Part shown: piece by piece, positions 14,301-27,600 of the stretch
How positions within the stretch are numbered: position 1 is the stretch's first letter
How the letters are laid out: every line of letters starts with the position of its first letter
Assembly: GCA_008694505.1 (NCBI GenBank)
Contig: VZDJ01000219.1
Coordinates: forward strand, 8,597,089 to 8,661,088
Length of the DNA stretch: 64,000 bases
Reading direction: 5' to 3'
Source of the DNA: Cyanoderma ruficeps
Taxonomy: Eukaryota; Chordata; Aves; Passeriformes; Timaliidae
Notes under the pieces: model-generated
Databases searched by the model: none
Told to the model about the DNA's origin: nothing
Seen by the model: only the letters and a program-made list of their open reading frames with translations
Program-made: the position numbers and the translations under genes

Positions 14301-17300
14301 AACAGTGCCAGAAATTTTAAACAAGTTTCACCTAAAAAGATTAACGATCTCCACTTTATTCCATTGAAGCCATCATTACACTTCTTTATTGCCACCCAAG
14401 TTATTATAAATTATGGCTCTTTCACAATTCTGTAACTTTCATCTTTGTGCGCTTTTAAGATTCACCCCTAAGAAGGAGGTCTGCTCTAGAAAAAGGAATT
14501 CTCTTGATTATGTGAGATAGTTTAAAGAGATCTGTATTATATCAGGTGAGGTGTCAATAGAAATTTGCCATGGTGGGCACTTCTAACAATGCCACCTGTA
14601 GCACACTAAATGCAATTGGTTTTATTAGACCCTTCTACATTTTTTCCCTAGCTGAATATTTTGTCATAGTTCCTTGGTTGCTCTGTTTCTCAGTATTTGA
14701 GGAAGGAAGTTACATCTGCCTATATGACAATATCAACAGCATTCAAGGCTAATGTGTAAGTCAGGAAGAGTATAAACTGAGGATCTAAACAGAAAAAAAA
14801 TGAAAGAATAATAATTTGGCAGTTTCTGGGGAGGTTCTGCTGTTGCACATATGAGCCTTCAGTCTATACCCACATCATTTTCTTTATATTCTCTTTATCT
14901 AAAGATGGCTACTTCAGATACAACTCCTAATCACAAAGTCTCTGATCCATCGGTTACTAGAAGCTTTTGGGATTTACCAGAGCAATGATTATTCTTTCTA
15001 TTTCTGGTCCTTTTTCCCCCCTATGCTGGTATTGATGCCAGGAGCCCCTGTGATTGAGAAAAGATGGAAAGAAGGATATTTAAGATAAAACACTCTGATA
15101 GTAACTCTGTCATCTGTTTTGCTAATCTGCACGTGGAGTGTCGGCGAAGAACTCAGGGCAGGCAGAAAACTGAGAATTGAACAGGACCTATATAGGAAGT
15201 GATTCTTCCAATACACAATTTGGAAAATAGGAGTTGTTTCAGTGCATTAAATCAGCAGAACAACTACTTACTTTTGTTGTATTAGTTTTCTTCCAACTCA
15301 GTGCACTGAAATGGCTCAGCAAGCCAATGGTCAAGGGAGCTGAGGAAGGGGTTTGGCCAGAGGCAAGACGTGACAAGAAGGCAGCCAGCAGTCAGATGGC
15401 TTTGGGGTGCTACAGAGCCCCAGCCTACATTTCCTGCTGCTTTCACCTGCCACTGGCTTGCCAGGAGGTTAGATGAGGAGCAGTGCTATGTAGGGAAATG
15501 GGAACACAGCTGCTGGAAAAGGAGAACAGCAGCACTCCAGTGGCCCTTTAAACTAGTTTAATCCACTTGGGTGACTAGAGCCCTACGTTTTTCAGTTCTG
15601 TTTCCAAAGGTGACATGCTTACATATTAATTTTCTCAGATGGATTAGTGAAGATATTTCAGAGGATTTCTAGTCAGAGATCATTAAGCAATCTCACTGTT
15701 AACATCTAACCTGCCCACTCAAGCTTCCATAAAGCATGGAAAGGTCTGATGAGAAATTAGCCTAAGCTGTAATGTGAGGGGAACTGATAACAGAGACACA
15801 GTGAAGCTGAGCTGCACACCTGCATTAACCAAAAGCTCAGGTTTCCCTTTGATCCTGTCAATAACTAAGGTGCTTTTGCACATCTGTAAAACACTTTTTT
15901 TTCTTTTTCACCCTATAAAAATTCCTATTGAATCAAAGGGTCTGGGAGTTATCCCTTAGTGTGATATGCCAAATTTAAGTTACAGCTCTACAAGGAAAAA
16001 CACTCTGAAGAAGGAAGGGAAAGATGTTCTAGAGAGTAGATATTGTTTCTATTTAAAACAAAGAAAACTCTAGCTAAAGATTTATTGACTTTGCTTTTGG
16101 TTTAAGCTCTCTAAATATCTTACTAATTAGTATGCAGTGTCACTCATAGAGAAATCAGAAAATGAGAAAATCAAAGGCAGCAGAAACGTCAGGAACTGCA
16201 TTTCTCACACTACTTGTTGCAATCTTTTCCAACTCTTTGTGTCCTCCACCTTACAGAGGACGCAGCCATAAGACCTCAGTTCTTTGTGGGGAAACCTGAG
16301 GCAGTTTTGGGCACATTGCGCCCTCAAGTGCACAAGTGCAGTGTCACCAGAACTGCATGCAAGCGCCTAAATGTTCTTTAGTTTATCGATAATGGACTGA
16401 ATATTTTCTATGAATTTCCAATATTTGCTTTTGAAACACGTGATTAAAATTACTAACAGTGTTTTTGTATAGCATAAAGGTGTTTTCCTAAACTTTTCTA
16501 AGGGGTATATAATGTATTTTATTGGTTGATAAAATGACTAACAACATTTTCTTCTGCAATTTGCGTAATTTCTGTTACACTAATAGAAGGATATGAGCCC
16601 ATTTCTTCAGCTAATTAAGTCACATATAAGTATTCTCATGTGTCTTAGTTGAAAACTGCATTAAGTAGCAAAAATGTCAGCACATTTCAAAAATATTGCG
16701 TTCACATCTTACTAGGATTCAGCCTGTAATCACATTTATAATTCCTTTGACCCTTTGCCCCTCAGTCGCGTCAATTTACAGCACTTTTATAACACCTTCA
16801 AAACTGTACTTGATACAAAACTGTCTGCATTCAATAGTAGGAAGAAAAAAAGATTTTAAAAAAGCTAGTAAGAACTAAAAAAAAAGAGAAAAAGGGGGAA
16901 AAAACCCACACAAAACAGATAGACCATAAAAAATGTAACCCAAAACCAAACAGGTCATGAAGTCTAGAAATTACGGCATTCAAACAGATGTGCTCTGATT
17001 TCTGAGTTAGTCAGTAGACCAGACCAAATGATACCATTTATCCAAACTTCCTACTCATAAAGTCCTTGTGTAACAACTTCTAACAGAAAAAAGCCAGCTT
17101 TTGTAAAATACTAATTATTTCACAATCCTACATGAAAAGACCCTGATTCCTGAGCAGGTAGGATTCCATTATTCCATTAGAGAGCATTCCTGGACACTCG
17201 TTCACAACTGTCACAAATTGAAGCTCCTGTAAAAGGAGCCAAGCGACTCCTTTCTTTCCCCGAGAGGTCTCTATTGTCACAGAGCGGCTGCAGGAGTCGC

Positions 17301-20300
17301 TCACTTGAGCATCTCAGCTTGTTTCTTTTCTTCTTCTTGGGAGCCCTCCGGTATTTTCTCCGGGGGCTGCACAACGTGGTGTTAGCTGGGCGTTAGAGGC
17401 TGCTCTCGAATAAAGTGGTGCCATAGTGTCACCTGCTGGGAAGTTCTGCCCCTGCTTCTTTTTACACGGCCAACAAATGCTAAATAACTATGTTTGTTTT
17501 TCATTTTCTTTCTGATACTCTGTGTTCTAGTCCGCTATACTCCTATTGAAGATTTTTTTTCCTAAAAACCAGGCAATAGTTTAGAGTAGAACAATAAATA
17601 TCCTGGACTTTTCTTCAGACTGTCATTCAATATATATCTAATGGGTGTTTGGTCTTAACTGTCTGATTTAAACTTATATTGAGTGAGCTGCGATTCTTTT
17701 GATTCCATGCCAACATCTCAATGCAAGTTTCTCTTCCATATTTTACTGTCTTTTCCTTTATTTACTACAATGACACACATTTCCAGCTATAAATGTTTCC
17801 ATGTCCTCTTTGGGACTCTAATGATTATAGAAAGGAGTTTCAAACAGCTGATTCTGAGTTTTTGCAAGGATGACACTAGCTGGTGTAGTGGGATCAGGGA
17901 GCACAAAGTTGTGGATTTGAAATTAAAAAAAAATTCTTTGACTCAATACAGGTGCAATGACACAACTGGAATTTTGGTTTTCTTTAAATCATCTTTTTTA
18001 TTAGAAGTGATAGGAAAGTATCAACTAATTAGCTGCACTAGAGTAGAACAACAGCTAGAACTTTTGTCTCTAATTACTTAATCACTGTTATAATGGAGGA
18101 ATTCATTCAGAGCTGTGGAAATTGTTGAGGGTTTGGGGGTTTTTTTGGTTATGTCCCAAAGGAAACGTTATCATTTCCTAATACCATTTTTCCTCAAGTG
18201 GCACTCACTCACCCCAGTGGTCAGAGGGAAGAATGTTTTCGTGGTTTGAGGAATGGGGAGGGAGAGAAAAGTACAAGGAACATTTTATTGCTCTTTGATG
18301 TTGCTGCAGTCACTGGGAGGTGACTCTGGATACCTGCACTGTGTCCATGCACAGCTTCTTGCCCTGCTTGCACAAAGTGGTGGTTCGGGACTTGTGGATG
18401 CAGCTCTACACAGCAACCACTGAATTCTCAACAAATACTGTGACTTGTATTGCTCTGTAAAGCTTCTATAATGTGCTGTCAAACACATAACACACCATTT
18501 GGAGGGTTTTATGTTATTCCCAACTACAGTTACACTTGGTATTTATTGCTTTTAAAGGTCGAAAACTCAACTGGATCATTTGCAATATAATCTGGTTTGC
18601 TGACTGAAAAAGTTATAGGAATGCAAAGTATAAATAATAGCTAATGACAGAAGTTTAGCCTTCAGCACACAGTGGCATTTTGCTGCTTTTAAATATTTAT
18701 AGTGTGTTATTAACTCGAAATGTTAAATGGCAAAAAAAAGTTTCTTAAAACATTACCCCTCCCAAAAAAACATAAATCTGGGATAAATATGAATTAGCCA
18801 AAGAAATTGTCTTGCTAAGTATCATTGAATAAGAATTGAGTTTCTCCAATTCTAAAATTATCTTCCATTCCGCTAGCCAGAGTTTTGTATTAAATGTACA
18901 ATTTTCTGATTAAAATAGGAATTCTTCCAGAATAATCTTTTTCTATATTTTAAATTCACTGCTTTTTAAATATTTCAAAAGTGAACTTTTTTCCTGTCAC
19001 ATAAGAACACAGAGAAGATGGGGAACAGTAATACCAAACAAGGTTGTGCAACTCAGCTTCATAATTTTTCTTCTTTAGAAACACCTTGATTTCTAGGATT
19101 AGGAAAACAAAAAGTAGAAGTAGGTCACTGAGTCCCCTAACTTTTCAAAGAGACCTAACTATTTAAAGTGTTTTTGTGAATACGCAGAACTGACATGTAT
19201 GGCAGACCTAAACTAGCCACAAAATGAGCTTTGAAAACAAAATATTGTTCATCTTCACATGAGTAGCAAGAGCTGGGCCAGTGGTCTGCAAAAAGGACAG
19301 AGTGGTGAAGTATCATCATCTGCAGCAGACCAAAATAGGCCCAATCTCCAAGCTAAAAGTAAGGAGTGTCATTCATGCATAGTGCACCTCCCTGATAAAT
19401 CAGTGAACCAAAACCAAAGTTACATCACTTTTTTTGAGTTTTTTCATTTTTTATTTAACATGCCTAAAGCTGTATTCTGTATTAACTCCACCCTCCTTGC
19501 CTCCTTGGCCGCAAATGACTCCTTAGGAAATTGTACTCAGTAAACAAAACAAATCTCTTTAACTTAGGGCTCCCTTACAATGCCACAAGGCTTCTTGATT
19601 GTGTTAAAATAAAAAGAGGGAGGACAGAGGGCATCTGAAGTAATCAGTGGCTGATTGAATAATTTTGACCAAACAGTAGTAAGTGAAGCACAATTAAATG
19701 ATGTGTAGCAAAAGTTTTAGCACATTTACTGTGCACATTATAGATTTTCCTCATCAGACACTTGAAATAAAATTATCCAATGTTTCTTTAATAGTAACAT
19801 GAGAAAAGATTATCGCAGACTATGTGATAGCTTCACTTCATATTTTTACAAAATAACTCATTGTGAGGCTGTAAAGAAGAGTCTGAGGCATTGTTATCTC
19901 AAGGGAGCAACATAATGAGGCAAAGAGCAGCCTTGGCTAACTCTTATGTTCTCAGTCACAAAACTTTTATGCCCTATTCTTCAGATGCATTGCAAAAAAA
20001 CATTAATGTTTAGAACTTTGCTTCTAGCCAAGACTACCTTCTCCACCTGACTCTAACATTGGGTAGTTAATGAAAGGCAGAAAATCACTATTAAGTCTTA
20101 CTCCCGTCAAGAGGTGTATTCATATATTCAACTGCAAGACAGGACCTACAGAGCTGAGCTATTTCCTTACAAACAGCCCAGTACTGCTGGAGTCCACAAG
20201 ATGGAGCAGACCTTATCTCTAGCAGCCTTTAGCAAAAGTAGCTCAAAGCCTATACTTAGCTCATCTGAATCATGGGTGAATAAGAAGCTGCTGATCTCTG

Positions 20301-21080
20301 AATTCTCAACAAAAATATAAGAGCTTCCGTGTGCTTTGTGTAACACAAGTTGTGAAATTTCCAGTGTCTAAGAAGCCAAGAAGACAGAATCTATCATGAA
20401 GTAGCTTATACTGGGGGGGGGNTAGGGGAAGATATAGACCTGAAGATTTATATTGCTGCAAGACTAAGTAAATTGACCTTCAACTGTCTGACTCTACCCT
20501 CCTCCTTCTATTTCCTTAAAAACAAAAAACAAAAAACAAAAAAAAAACCCCACCTTCCTCTATGTAGCACAAAAAGCTCATACGCAGCATCAACTAACCT
20601 CGTGACTAAACGACTGACATATCTCAAGCACATGCAGCTGCTGGATGGAAAAACAGTTAACAAGTCATACATCAGAAGGCTGCATCAGTATCTGAAGCAC
20701 ACAGCAAGATCAAATTTTCATACTGGGATAATTTCTGTTCCCCTTCATGACAGATCTTTCTACCAAACCCAGCCCATACACATTAATGAAGTGGCTTTAC
20801 TGAGTAGTTGTGTTTTCATGTCAGTGACGAGGGGAAGCCCTTTTCAGAGCAGTGCACCTGTCATACCAATGCTCCACTTTAAGTCACAACAATTTGATTC
20901 ACAGGCAGAGTAATAGAGACCTGAGCTGTCACAACTTAACCGTGTAAATCTGAGATGTCAAAACATATTAATTTTTTTATTGAAAAATGATGTCTGGGGA
21001 CACGAGTAGCATTAAAAATCTGTACTTTTTGTTTCTTTCCTAACTTATTCAAAGGTAAACTCTTTTCATCTTCCACGCCC
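11369..21080. other. AT-rich intergenic stretch upstream of RUFY1
   Basis: No supportable gene. It contains an LTR fragment at 12144-12213, T runs such as 13840-13853, a single N in a G run at 20422, and one locally GC-richer patch at about 17180-17420 that stands out from its surroundings but carries no convincing exon. Confidence 0.55.
12144..12213 (+). mobile_element. Endogenous retrovirus LTR fragment
   Basis: The segment begins TGTCACGGTTTAACCCCAGC and continues with the 'ggcaactaagca...' and 'ccaccagtggga' blocks, which I recognise as the 5' end of a bird endogenous-retrovirus LTR family common in songbirds. Only about 70 bases remain; no internal retroviral region, second LTR or coding sequence is nearby. 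It is an old broken relic. Orientation is taken from the TG start of the LTR. The family name cannot be fixed by eye. Confidence 0.6.
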
Positions 21081-21099
21081 TTTAACTTTGAACACCAAG

Positions 21100-21620
21100 C
21101 CAAGTGCTTAGTCCTGGCCGGGCCTGTCTTGCAGCTCTGCCTCTGTGTGCAGGTGCTTCATGCTGCCTCCGGGATCTGCCCGGGCTTCAGCTCCTGCCCG
21201 CATTCCCGCTTCCTTTCCGGCTCCCGGTCCCTGCCCCGGTTCCCGGAGCCCCCCGGTTCCCACCCCTCACCCGAGGCAGGAGCGGCTCTCACGCCCCGGG
21301 CCGCGGTCATGTGACCCGTCCAAGATGGCTGCCGGGGAGGGTTGCGCCGCGCCCGCCGCTGGAAAGGAGGAAGACTTTGAGATTATTGACAAAAAACAGA
21401 TTCCTGACGCGGCCGAGCTGAGGAACGAAGAGAAGGCGAAACCGGAGGAAACGCGGTGGTCTGCTCCGATCTTGTCTCTGGCCAGGAAAGCCTCGGAAAA
21501 CTTGGCGCTGAGCTATGGCAGCGCCCTGAAGTCCGCATCCCTGGTGGGATTGGTGTCCAAGCCCGGCAGCAGTGACAGCCCGGCAAAGACAAGTACGGCT
21601 CCGCTTCTTTAGTAAACTCG
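21100..21620 (+). promoter_or_regulatory. RUFY1: CpG-island promoter of RUFY1 long isoform
   Basis: GC content and CpG density jump abruptly from the AT-rich desert. The RUFY1 start codon lies inside the island at 21325 in the context CAAGATGGCTGCC, which also resembles a YY1 site (AAnATGGC core). Ten bases upstream is GGTCATGTGACC (21305-21316), containing TCATGTGA, the binding sequence of MITF/TFE-type factors. No TATA box is evident, as usual for such islands. The transcription start cannot be placed exactly. Confidence 0.75.
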
Positions 21621-24600
21621 CTTTTGTGGTGCGCAAATGAGTTCGCTCCCGTAAGTGCTGCTGGGTCGTGTCAGTGATGCATGGGGGTTACTTTGAATTT
21701 CTTTTTTTTTTTTAAGATGCTGCAGTTTTGTATTGAAGTAAAATTAAACAAGCGACACAGATTTCTCCTTAAAGCTCCAGCAGCCTGGCAGCACTGAGGG
21801 ATCTCTCCAAATTCTACATCCTCCCTCCAGTGCTGCTGGTTCCGGGAAGGAATTAGCTGTACCTTTCATGTCAGGGACTAGACAAGCAAACTAAGATACA
21901 GATTTGTTATAAGCTACTTCTAACTACACTAAAAATGCCTTCAGTAACCACAGCTTGCTTTGTTCAACATTGGCATTTGTCGATCTAGCAGGCCTACAGA
22001 TTTGTGGAACAGGTCTCTTAGAACTGAATTAAAATGGCTTTAGTTGAATCATATGGAAAATAAATCTCAGCAATATTCATAATGTGGAAAAAAAGGCCAA
22101 ACCTATTCAAATGCAGCAGAACTTGGGCCTGGAGCCTTGTACTCCAGAGTCTCAGACTGGAGCTTAATTGTTCTGGAGCACTGGAACTCAGCTTTGCTCT
22201 GTTTGGTGCTAACTTTTTGTTTTTAATGGAACTGAGTATTCAAAGGGAAGTTCCATGGAGTTGAGTTGGGACACCATGGGGCAATGTTAGCACCATACTG
22301 GTGATGGACTTGTTCATTTTTTGTGAAAATTCCTTAATGTTGCATAGTCAGAGTGGAAGATTATTTGCCCTGAGAAAATTGGTTTTCTTTTCCTGCATCT
22401 CAAAGTCTCACACCAAACAAATTCTGTATGAAAAATCAGTTAATAACTTGTGTATGAAATGTGAACAGGCACTAAGGCACCTGTTCTACCTGTTTAGTAT
22501 TATTTATCTTTGACCAAGCACTTAAATATAATTTATAGCAGTTATATTTAAGAAATAAGTCAAGGCCTGCAAGACACTTGTGGAAAACTTGGGGCTTGTT
22601 ACCTGCTGAAATCTTTTTCCAGAGATTTTATAACCTCCGTCTGCTACTTCATATCTGTTCATAGCCTGTTTTAAACACATAAATGCCATCCTAAAACCAG
22701 TCTGCCACTCAGGAAATTGTGTCCTGCCTTGCAGAGAGGCCAGAAGCTTCAAATCTAAAGAAAACAAATCAAGAAAGATTTGCAGTCCCAAAGACCAAGG
22801 GATGGAGAACTGTGAGCTTTCCTTTGTGCTTCCATGTTTTCTGACTTCAAAGTGTGCTCAATAATTACAGTAAACAAGGCATGTGGCTTCAAAACGATGT
22901 TGAAACAAATCTCTTGAGTTGAATAAGATACAAAACTGTGTGACTGCATTCTTAAAGATTGCAGCATCACATCTGTTGTCTTTTGCACTGGTAACCTGAT
23001 TCCTAGTTTTGATGCTTGGCTTTGGTAGTGTGTCTAATACCTGTTTATTTTGCATGTACCAACCTGCACAGTTTTGCAAAAGATGTACTTGACTGTGTAA
23101 ATTTGCAACAGTCTAAAAAATATTGTTCAAGGAATTATTTAACTTAATGCAAACCGATATTAAGACACTTGTTAGTTTAAAATTGTGTTCCTAAAGAGTA
23201 TTTAAATCATAGTATTTTTTTTTTCATTCTTGTGGGTAATATGTATATCTTGAGCAAGGTGTAGAGGCAAAGTATTCCTGGTAAGTAAAAATTCAAATTC
23301 CAAAAACCATCAAAATGGTTAGCATTGCTTTGAAACACTCCAAAAATCTCACTGCTTTTCTGGTTTTACAGCTTTTTTTCTGTTTCTAATGTGTAACCTG
23401 ACAATATTGGGATTAAAATTCTAAATATTACAGTGTGTTTAATCCTCAGCCTCATGTCAACGCATTAAATACAGTTTTGAGGCATCCATTGGCTATAGAC
23501 AATATACAGTATAGTCCTTTTATATATATGTATATACATAATATACTGTATATTGATTATATACTATATATCCTATTGTATATAGTGTATGTAGTATATA
23601 TACCAAGAACTACAGGGTAGCCTGCAGAGATGACAGCATTTTGTGTGTATTGTGGTTATTAAGTTAGATTGGAATGACTCTGTTTTCCCTCTTCTGACAT
23701 AAAGAGTTTTGCTCATTTTTAACCCCAAATTAACACTGTGTGCACAAGAAGGAAAATGCCAGAGAGACTTTTGCACGACCTTAAAAGCTTTGTTAACCAT
23801 CTTGAGTGTGACTGACACAGGGCTGGGGCTTCTGCCACTGATGTTTCTGCAGAGTGTGGCCGTGTGTGACCCACAGGTGACAGCAAGACTGTCCTATTGA
23901 AGCAGCAGTGGCTTAAAACATGATTTTGGTGGCCACTGGGCTGTGGTTGGCAGCTCCTGTCAGAGCCTGTAGGTGCCTTAAGGAGCAAGGGGGCTGGTCC
24001 CAGTCCTGGTCCCACTCCCCCTGTTGTCCCAAAACAGGTTCTTTCACTTGGTCTGCAGGAGGCCCATCTATGCACAGAGTGGAGGGATTTGATTTATTTA
24101 CGGTTTTGCACAGAAAGAGGGCTGGGTGGCAAATCCACTAAGCCAGCACAACTACCAAAAGTTGTCGCTATTTTAAGCTTTAGGCATTAATGTTCAAAGG
24201 CATTAATGTTCGTTGGCTACAAATTCCCTAGTTCTTTTATTAATTACAATTCTATCTTCTGTTGGCCAATGATATCCTCACTTCTCATGCTCATTAGTCC
24301 CCATACTCAGTCTGTCTGTTCTTTTGGGTCAGTGAGTTTCTTCCGTCAGTAGTCACAATCTGCCCCTGCCAGAATTACGTTCTACCCAGTCAGAGCTGAC
24401 TGAGCACAGTTGCTGCATTGGCTTTATGAGTTTCTTCCTTATCTTGGGGGGTTCTGCCAAATGTCATTAAATCGTAGAATATGCTGGGTTGGAAGAGACC
24501 CACTAGGATCATTGAGTCCAACTCCTAGCCCTGTACAGGACCATCCCCAGGAGTCAGACACCATGTGTCTTAAAGTGTTGTACAAATGTTCCTTGTGGTT

Positions 24601-27600
24601 TCTCAGGCTTGGTGCTGTTACCAGTTCCATGAGGAACCCATTCCAGCTCCCAACCACCCTCTGGGTGAAGAATGCTTTCCTGATTGAAACCTAAACCTCC
24701 TCTGACTCAGCTTCAGGCCGTCCTTGCAGGGCATAAATTCTGCATGCTTTGAGTCCACTATCAGTGCTACATCCTTTTATTAACCTCCCCTAGGCCTGAA
24801 TCATGTCCAGCTCTAAACCTTAACAAGGCAGTTCTACCGACCAGTGATTCTCCTTTGTAACACCTGGACATCACCTACAGCTTGCTCGTTAGCTGATGTT
24901 TCGCGGGTTAGATCACGCTTACTGTTGCTTAGGCTTGAAATTGTACAAAGATCGAAAACCATCCTTTCCTAAGTAAATCTGTACATGGTCCGCATTTTGC
25001 AACACGCCCCGGCCGGGCCGAGCCCGCCCCGCGCCCCTCGCACTGCTCTAAGATGGCGGCCGGCCCGCCCCCGCGCGCGCTGTAGCCGTGGTAACGCGGC
25101 GGGCCGGGGCCCCTCAGCCCGCGGCTCCCCCGGCCCGGCCCCGCCGCTCAGGTAGGGACCCCGCGGGCCGGGGCCGGGGCTGGGGTTGGGGCTGGGGCCG
25201 TGTCCCCCCCCGGGGACCGGGCGCGGCGCTGAGGGGGGGTTTACCCAGCTCGCCCCCGCCGCAGGATGGAGGCCCAGCTCGGGCACCGCGGCGAGGGGTC
25301 TGTAAAAGCTACGCAGCGTCTCCGTGCAGATTGTCCCCAGGTATTCGGCAATGGGGAGGCCACACCTCGAGTGCTGTGATCAGTTCGGGGCCCCTCAGTT
25401 CAGGAAGGGCATCGAGGGACTGCAGCTGGTCCAGAGAAGGGCAGCAGAGCTGGGCAAGGTTCTGGAGCCCAAGTCCTATAAGGAGCGGCTGAGGGAGTGG
25501 GGAGTGTTTAGTATGGAGAAAAGGAGCCTCAGGGATGGCCTTACCAATCTCTGCAAGTCCCTGACAGGAGGCTGTAGCTAGGTGGGGGTCGGTCTCTTCT
25601 CCCAGGCAACCAATGGTAAGACAACAGCTTAAGCTGCTCCAGGGCAGGTTGGTTTCGGTTGAATATTAGGGAGGATTTCTTCACAGAAAGGGTGATTATA
25701 CACTGGAACGGGCAGCCCAGGGAGGTGGTGGAGACACTGTCCCCAGAGCTGTTTAAAGAAAAACTGCATCTGGCACTCAGTGCCCTGGCCTACTTTGATC
25801 GTACATTGGACTCGATGATCTCAGAGGTCTTTTCCAGCCTTATTGATTCTGTGACTGTAAAGCAGTTTTCCTTTCCCCATTCATGTGCCCCCAGATACAC
25901 GGTGTCACACCATGGAGGAGCGTGCCAATCTCATGAACATGATGAAGCTCAGCATCAAAATCCTCATCCAGTCAGCCCTGAGCCTGGGCCGGACCCTGGA
26001 CTCGGATTTCCCTCCACTGCAGCAGTTCTTCGTGGTGCTGGAGCACTGCCTCAAGCATGGGCTCAAAGGTGGGCACTGGCTGCCAGGCTGAGGAGAGACA
26101 GGTCAAGGAGTCTCTGTCGTGCCCTGCTGTGGCTCCAGCTTGGCTTCTGAATGACTTTATTAATTCTGTAAACATACAATGCTAGTCAGTATTACAGATA
26201 TGTGGTTACCCTTGTACACCCTGTATTTTGTGCCTCCTAAACTGTCAGGGTATTTTTAATGCCCCCTTTCCACAGACATGTTATAAGTTGGTAAGACAAA
26301 GTAACAAAGTAAAATTTGTCTAAAATTCTGGAGTTGGAAGCCTATCATTTTTCCTCACAAATCTCTTTGTATGCTCCCTTTAGTGAAGAAGACTTTTATT
26401 GGACAGAACAAATCGTTTTTTGGTCCTTTGGAGCTAGTGGAAAAACTTTGTCCCGAAGCATCAGATATAGCAACTAGTGTTAAAAATCTGCCAGAGTTGA
26501 AGTAAGTTAATTGGTGGGGATGACGCATTTTGCTCATACTGCTGGGAAAAGGAATCCTTCCTGTAGTCTCTTGGCTTCTTTAACAAGCTCTTGTTCCCGA
26601 AGAAAAAAAATAGGGTGTGTAGGAGGCATTGACTTCTCCAGGAGATAAGGAGGCTATCTCAAAATATTCAGAGTTTCTGACTCAAACAATGCTGTCAGAT
26701 TGAAAACAGCATTTGGAAACTTTTATAACCTTGCTAAAAATAACTAAAGTCTTCACTGGTATTTTCTTCCTCTTCTTTTCCCCACTTCTATGATTTTATG
26801 TCATTTTGTGTGTGCGCTGATGGCATTTGGTTTGAGTAATTCAGGATGATTGAAATAGACTTGATTTTAATACTAAGATGTGTTAATGGTTGTTTATGGT
26901 GGTAGTTGACAAGATGTATGGTTTTTCAAATTAAGAAGACTTTACAATATACTTTCCCTGAAGAATGGATTATACTTAAATATTCTTGTGTTCTGTAGAC
27001 AACAGTTCATTTCCCCAGGGATTTGTTGTTGTTTTTTAGTAAGTAATGTCCTTCCCCTCACTTTGTAAACTGAGAATTCTGAATTTTACAAATCTAGTTA
27101 ATAAAACACCTTGGTTTTACTAAAACATGCAACTTTCCTTTTTAGGACTGCTGTGGGCAGAGGGAGGGCTTGGCTTTATCTAGCACTCATGCAAAAGAAA
27201 CTGGCAGATTATCTCAAAGTACTCCTGGACCATAAGCATCTGTTAAGGTAACAGCCCAGACACGTGTTCCTGAATATTCCTGAATCATTAACACCTCCTG
27301 TGGTTTCGGGGAGAGTCACTAATTGACCAGTTGAGCTTGTTCTTGCAGCCTGCTGAGGAGCAAGTGGTTAATTGTTTTTGCAGTAAATCTACAAAGGAAC
27401 TTGCAGAGTATTTCCTGAGAGAGTTCTAAATCTTCTGCCTTATGCAATAAGTTAGTGAGAACTCAGCTGAGCTTTGTGAAGGCTGCGTTGTTGTTTATAT
27501 GATTTCAGTGATGGAAGTGCCATTATAATTGTTTGATGTGCAGTGAAGCCTTATACTGTTTGTTCCAGTGAATTTTATGAACCTGATGCATTGATGATGG

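Noticed and set aside
24410..24694. 94-codon plus-strand frame
   Set aside because: It is an accidental frame through an antisense CR1 copy.
25264..25460. Plus-strand ATG frame after the intronic CpG island
   Set aside because: It runs into degenerate CR1 sequence and has no splice link to RUFY1 exon 2 in phase.
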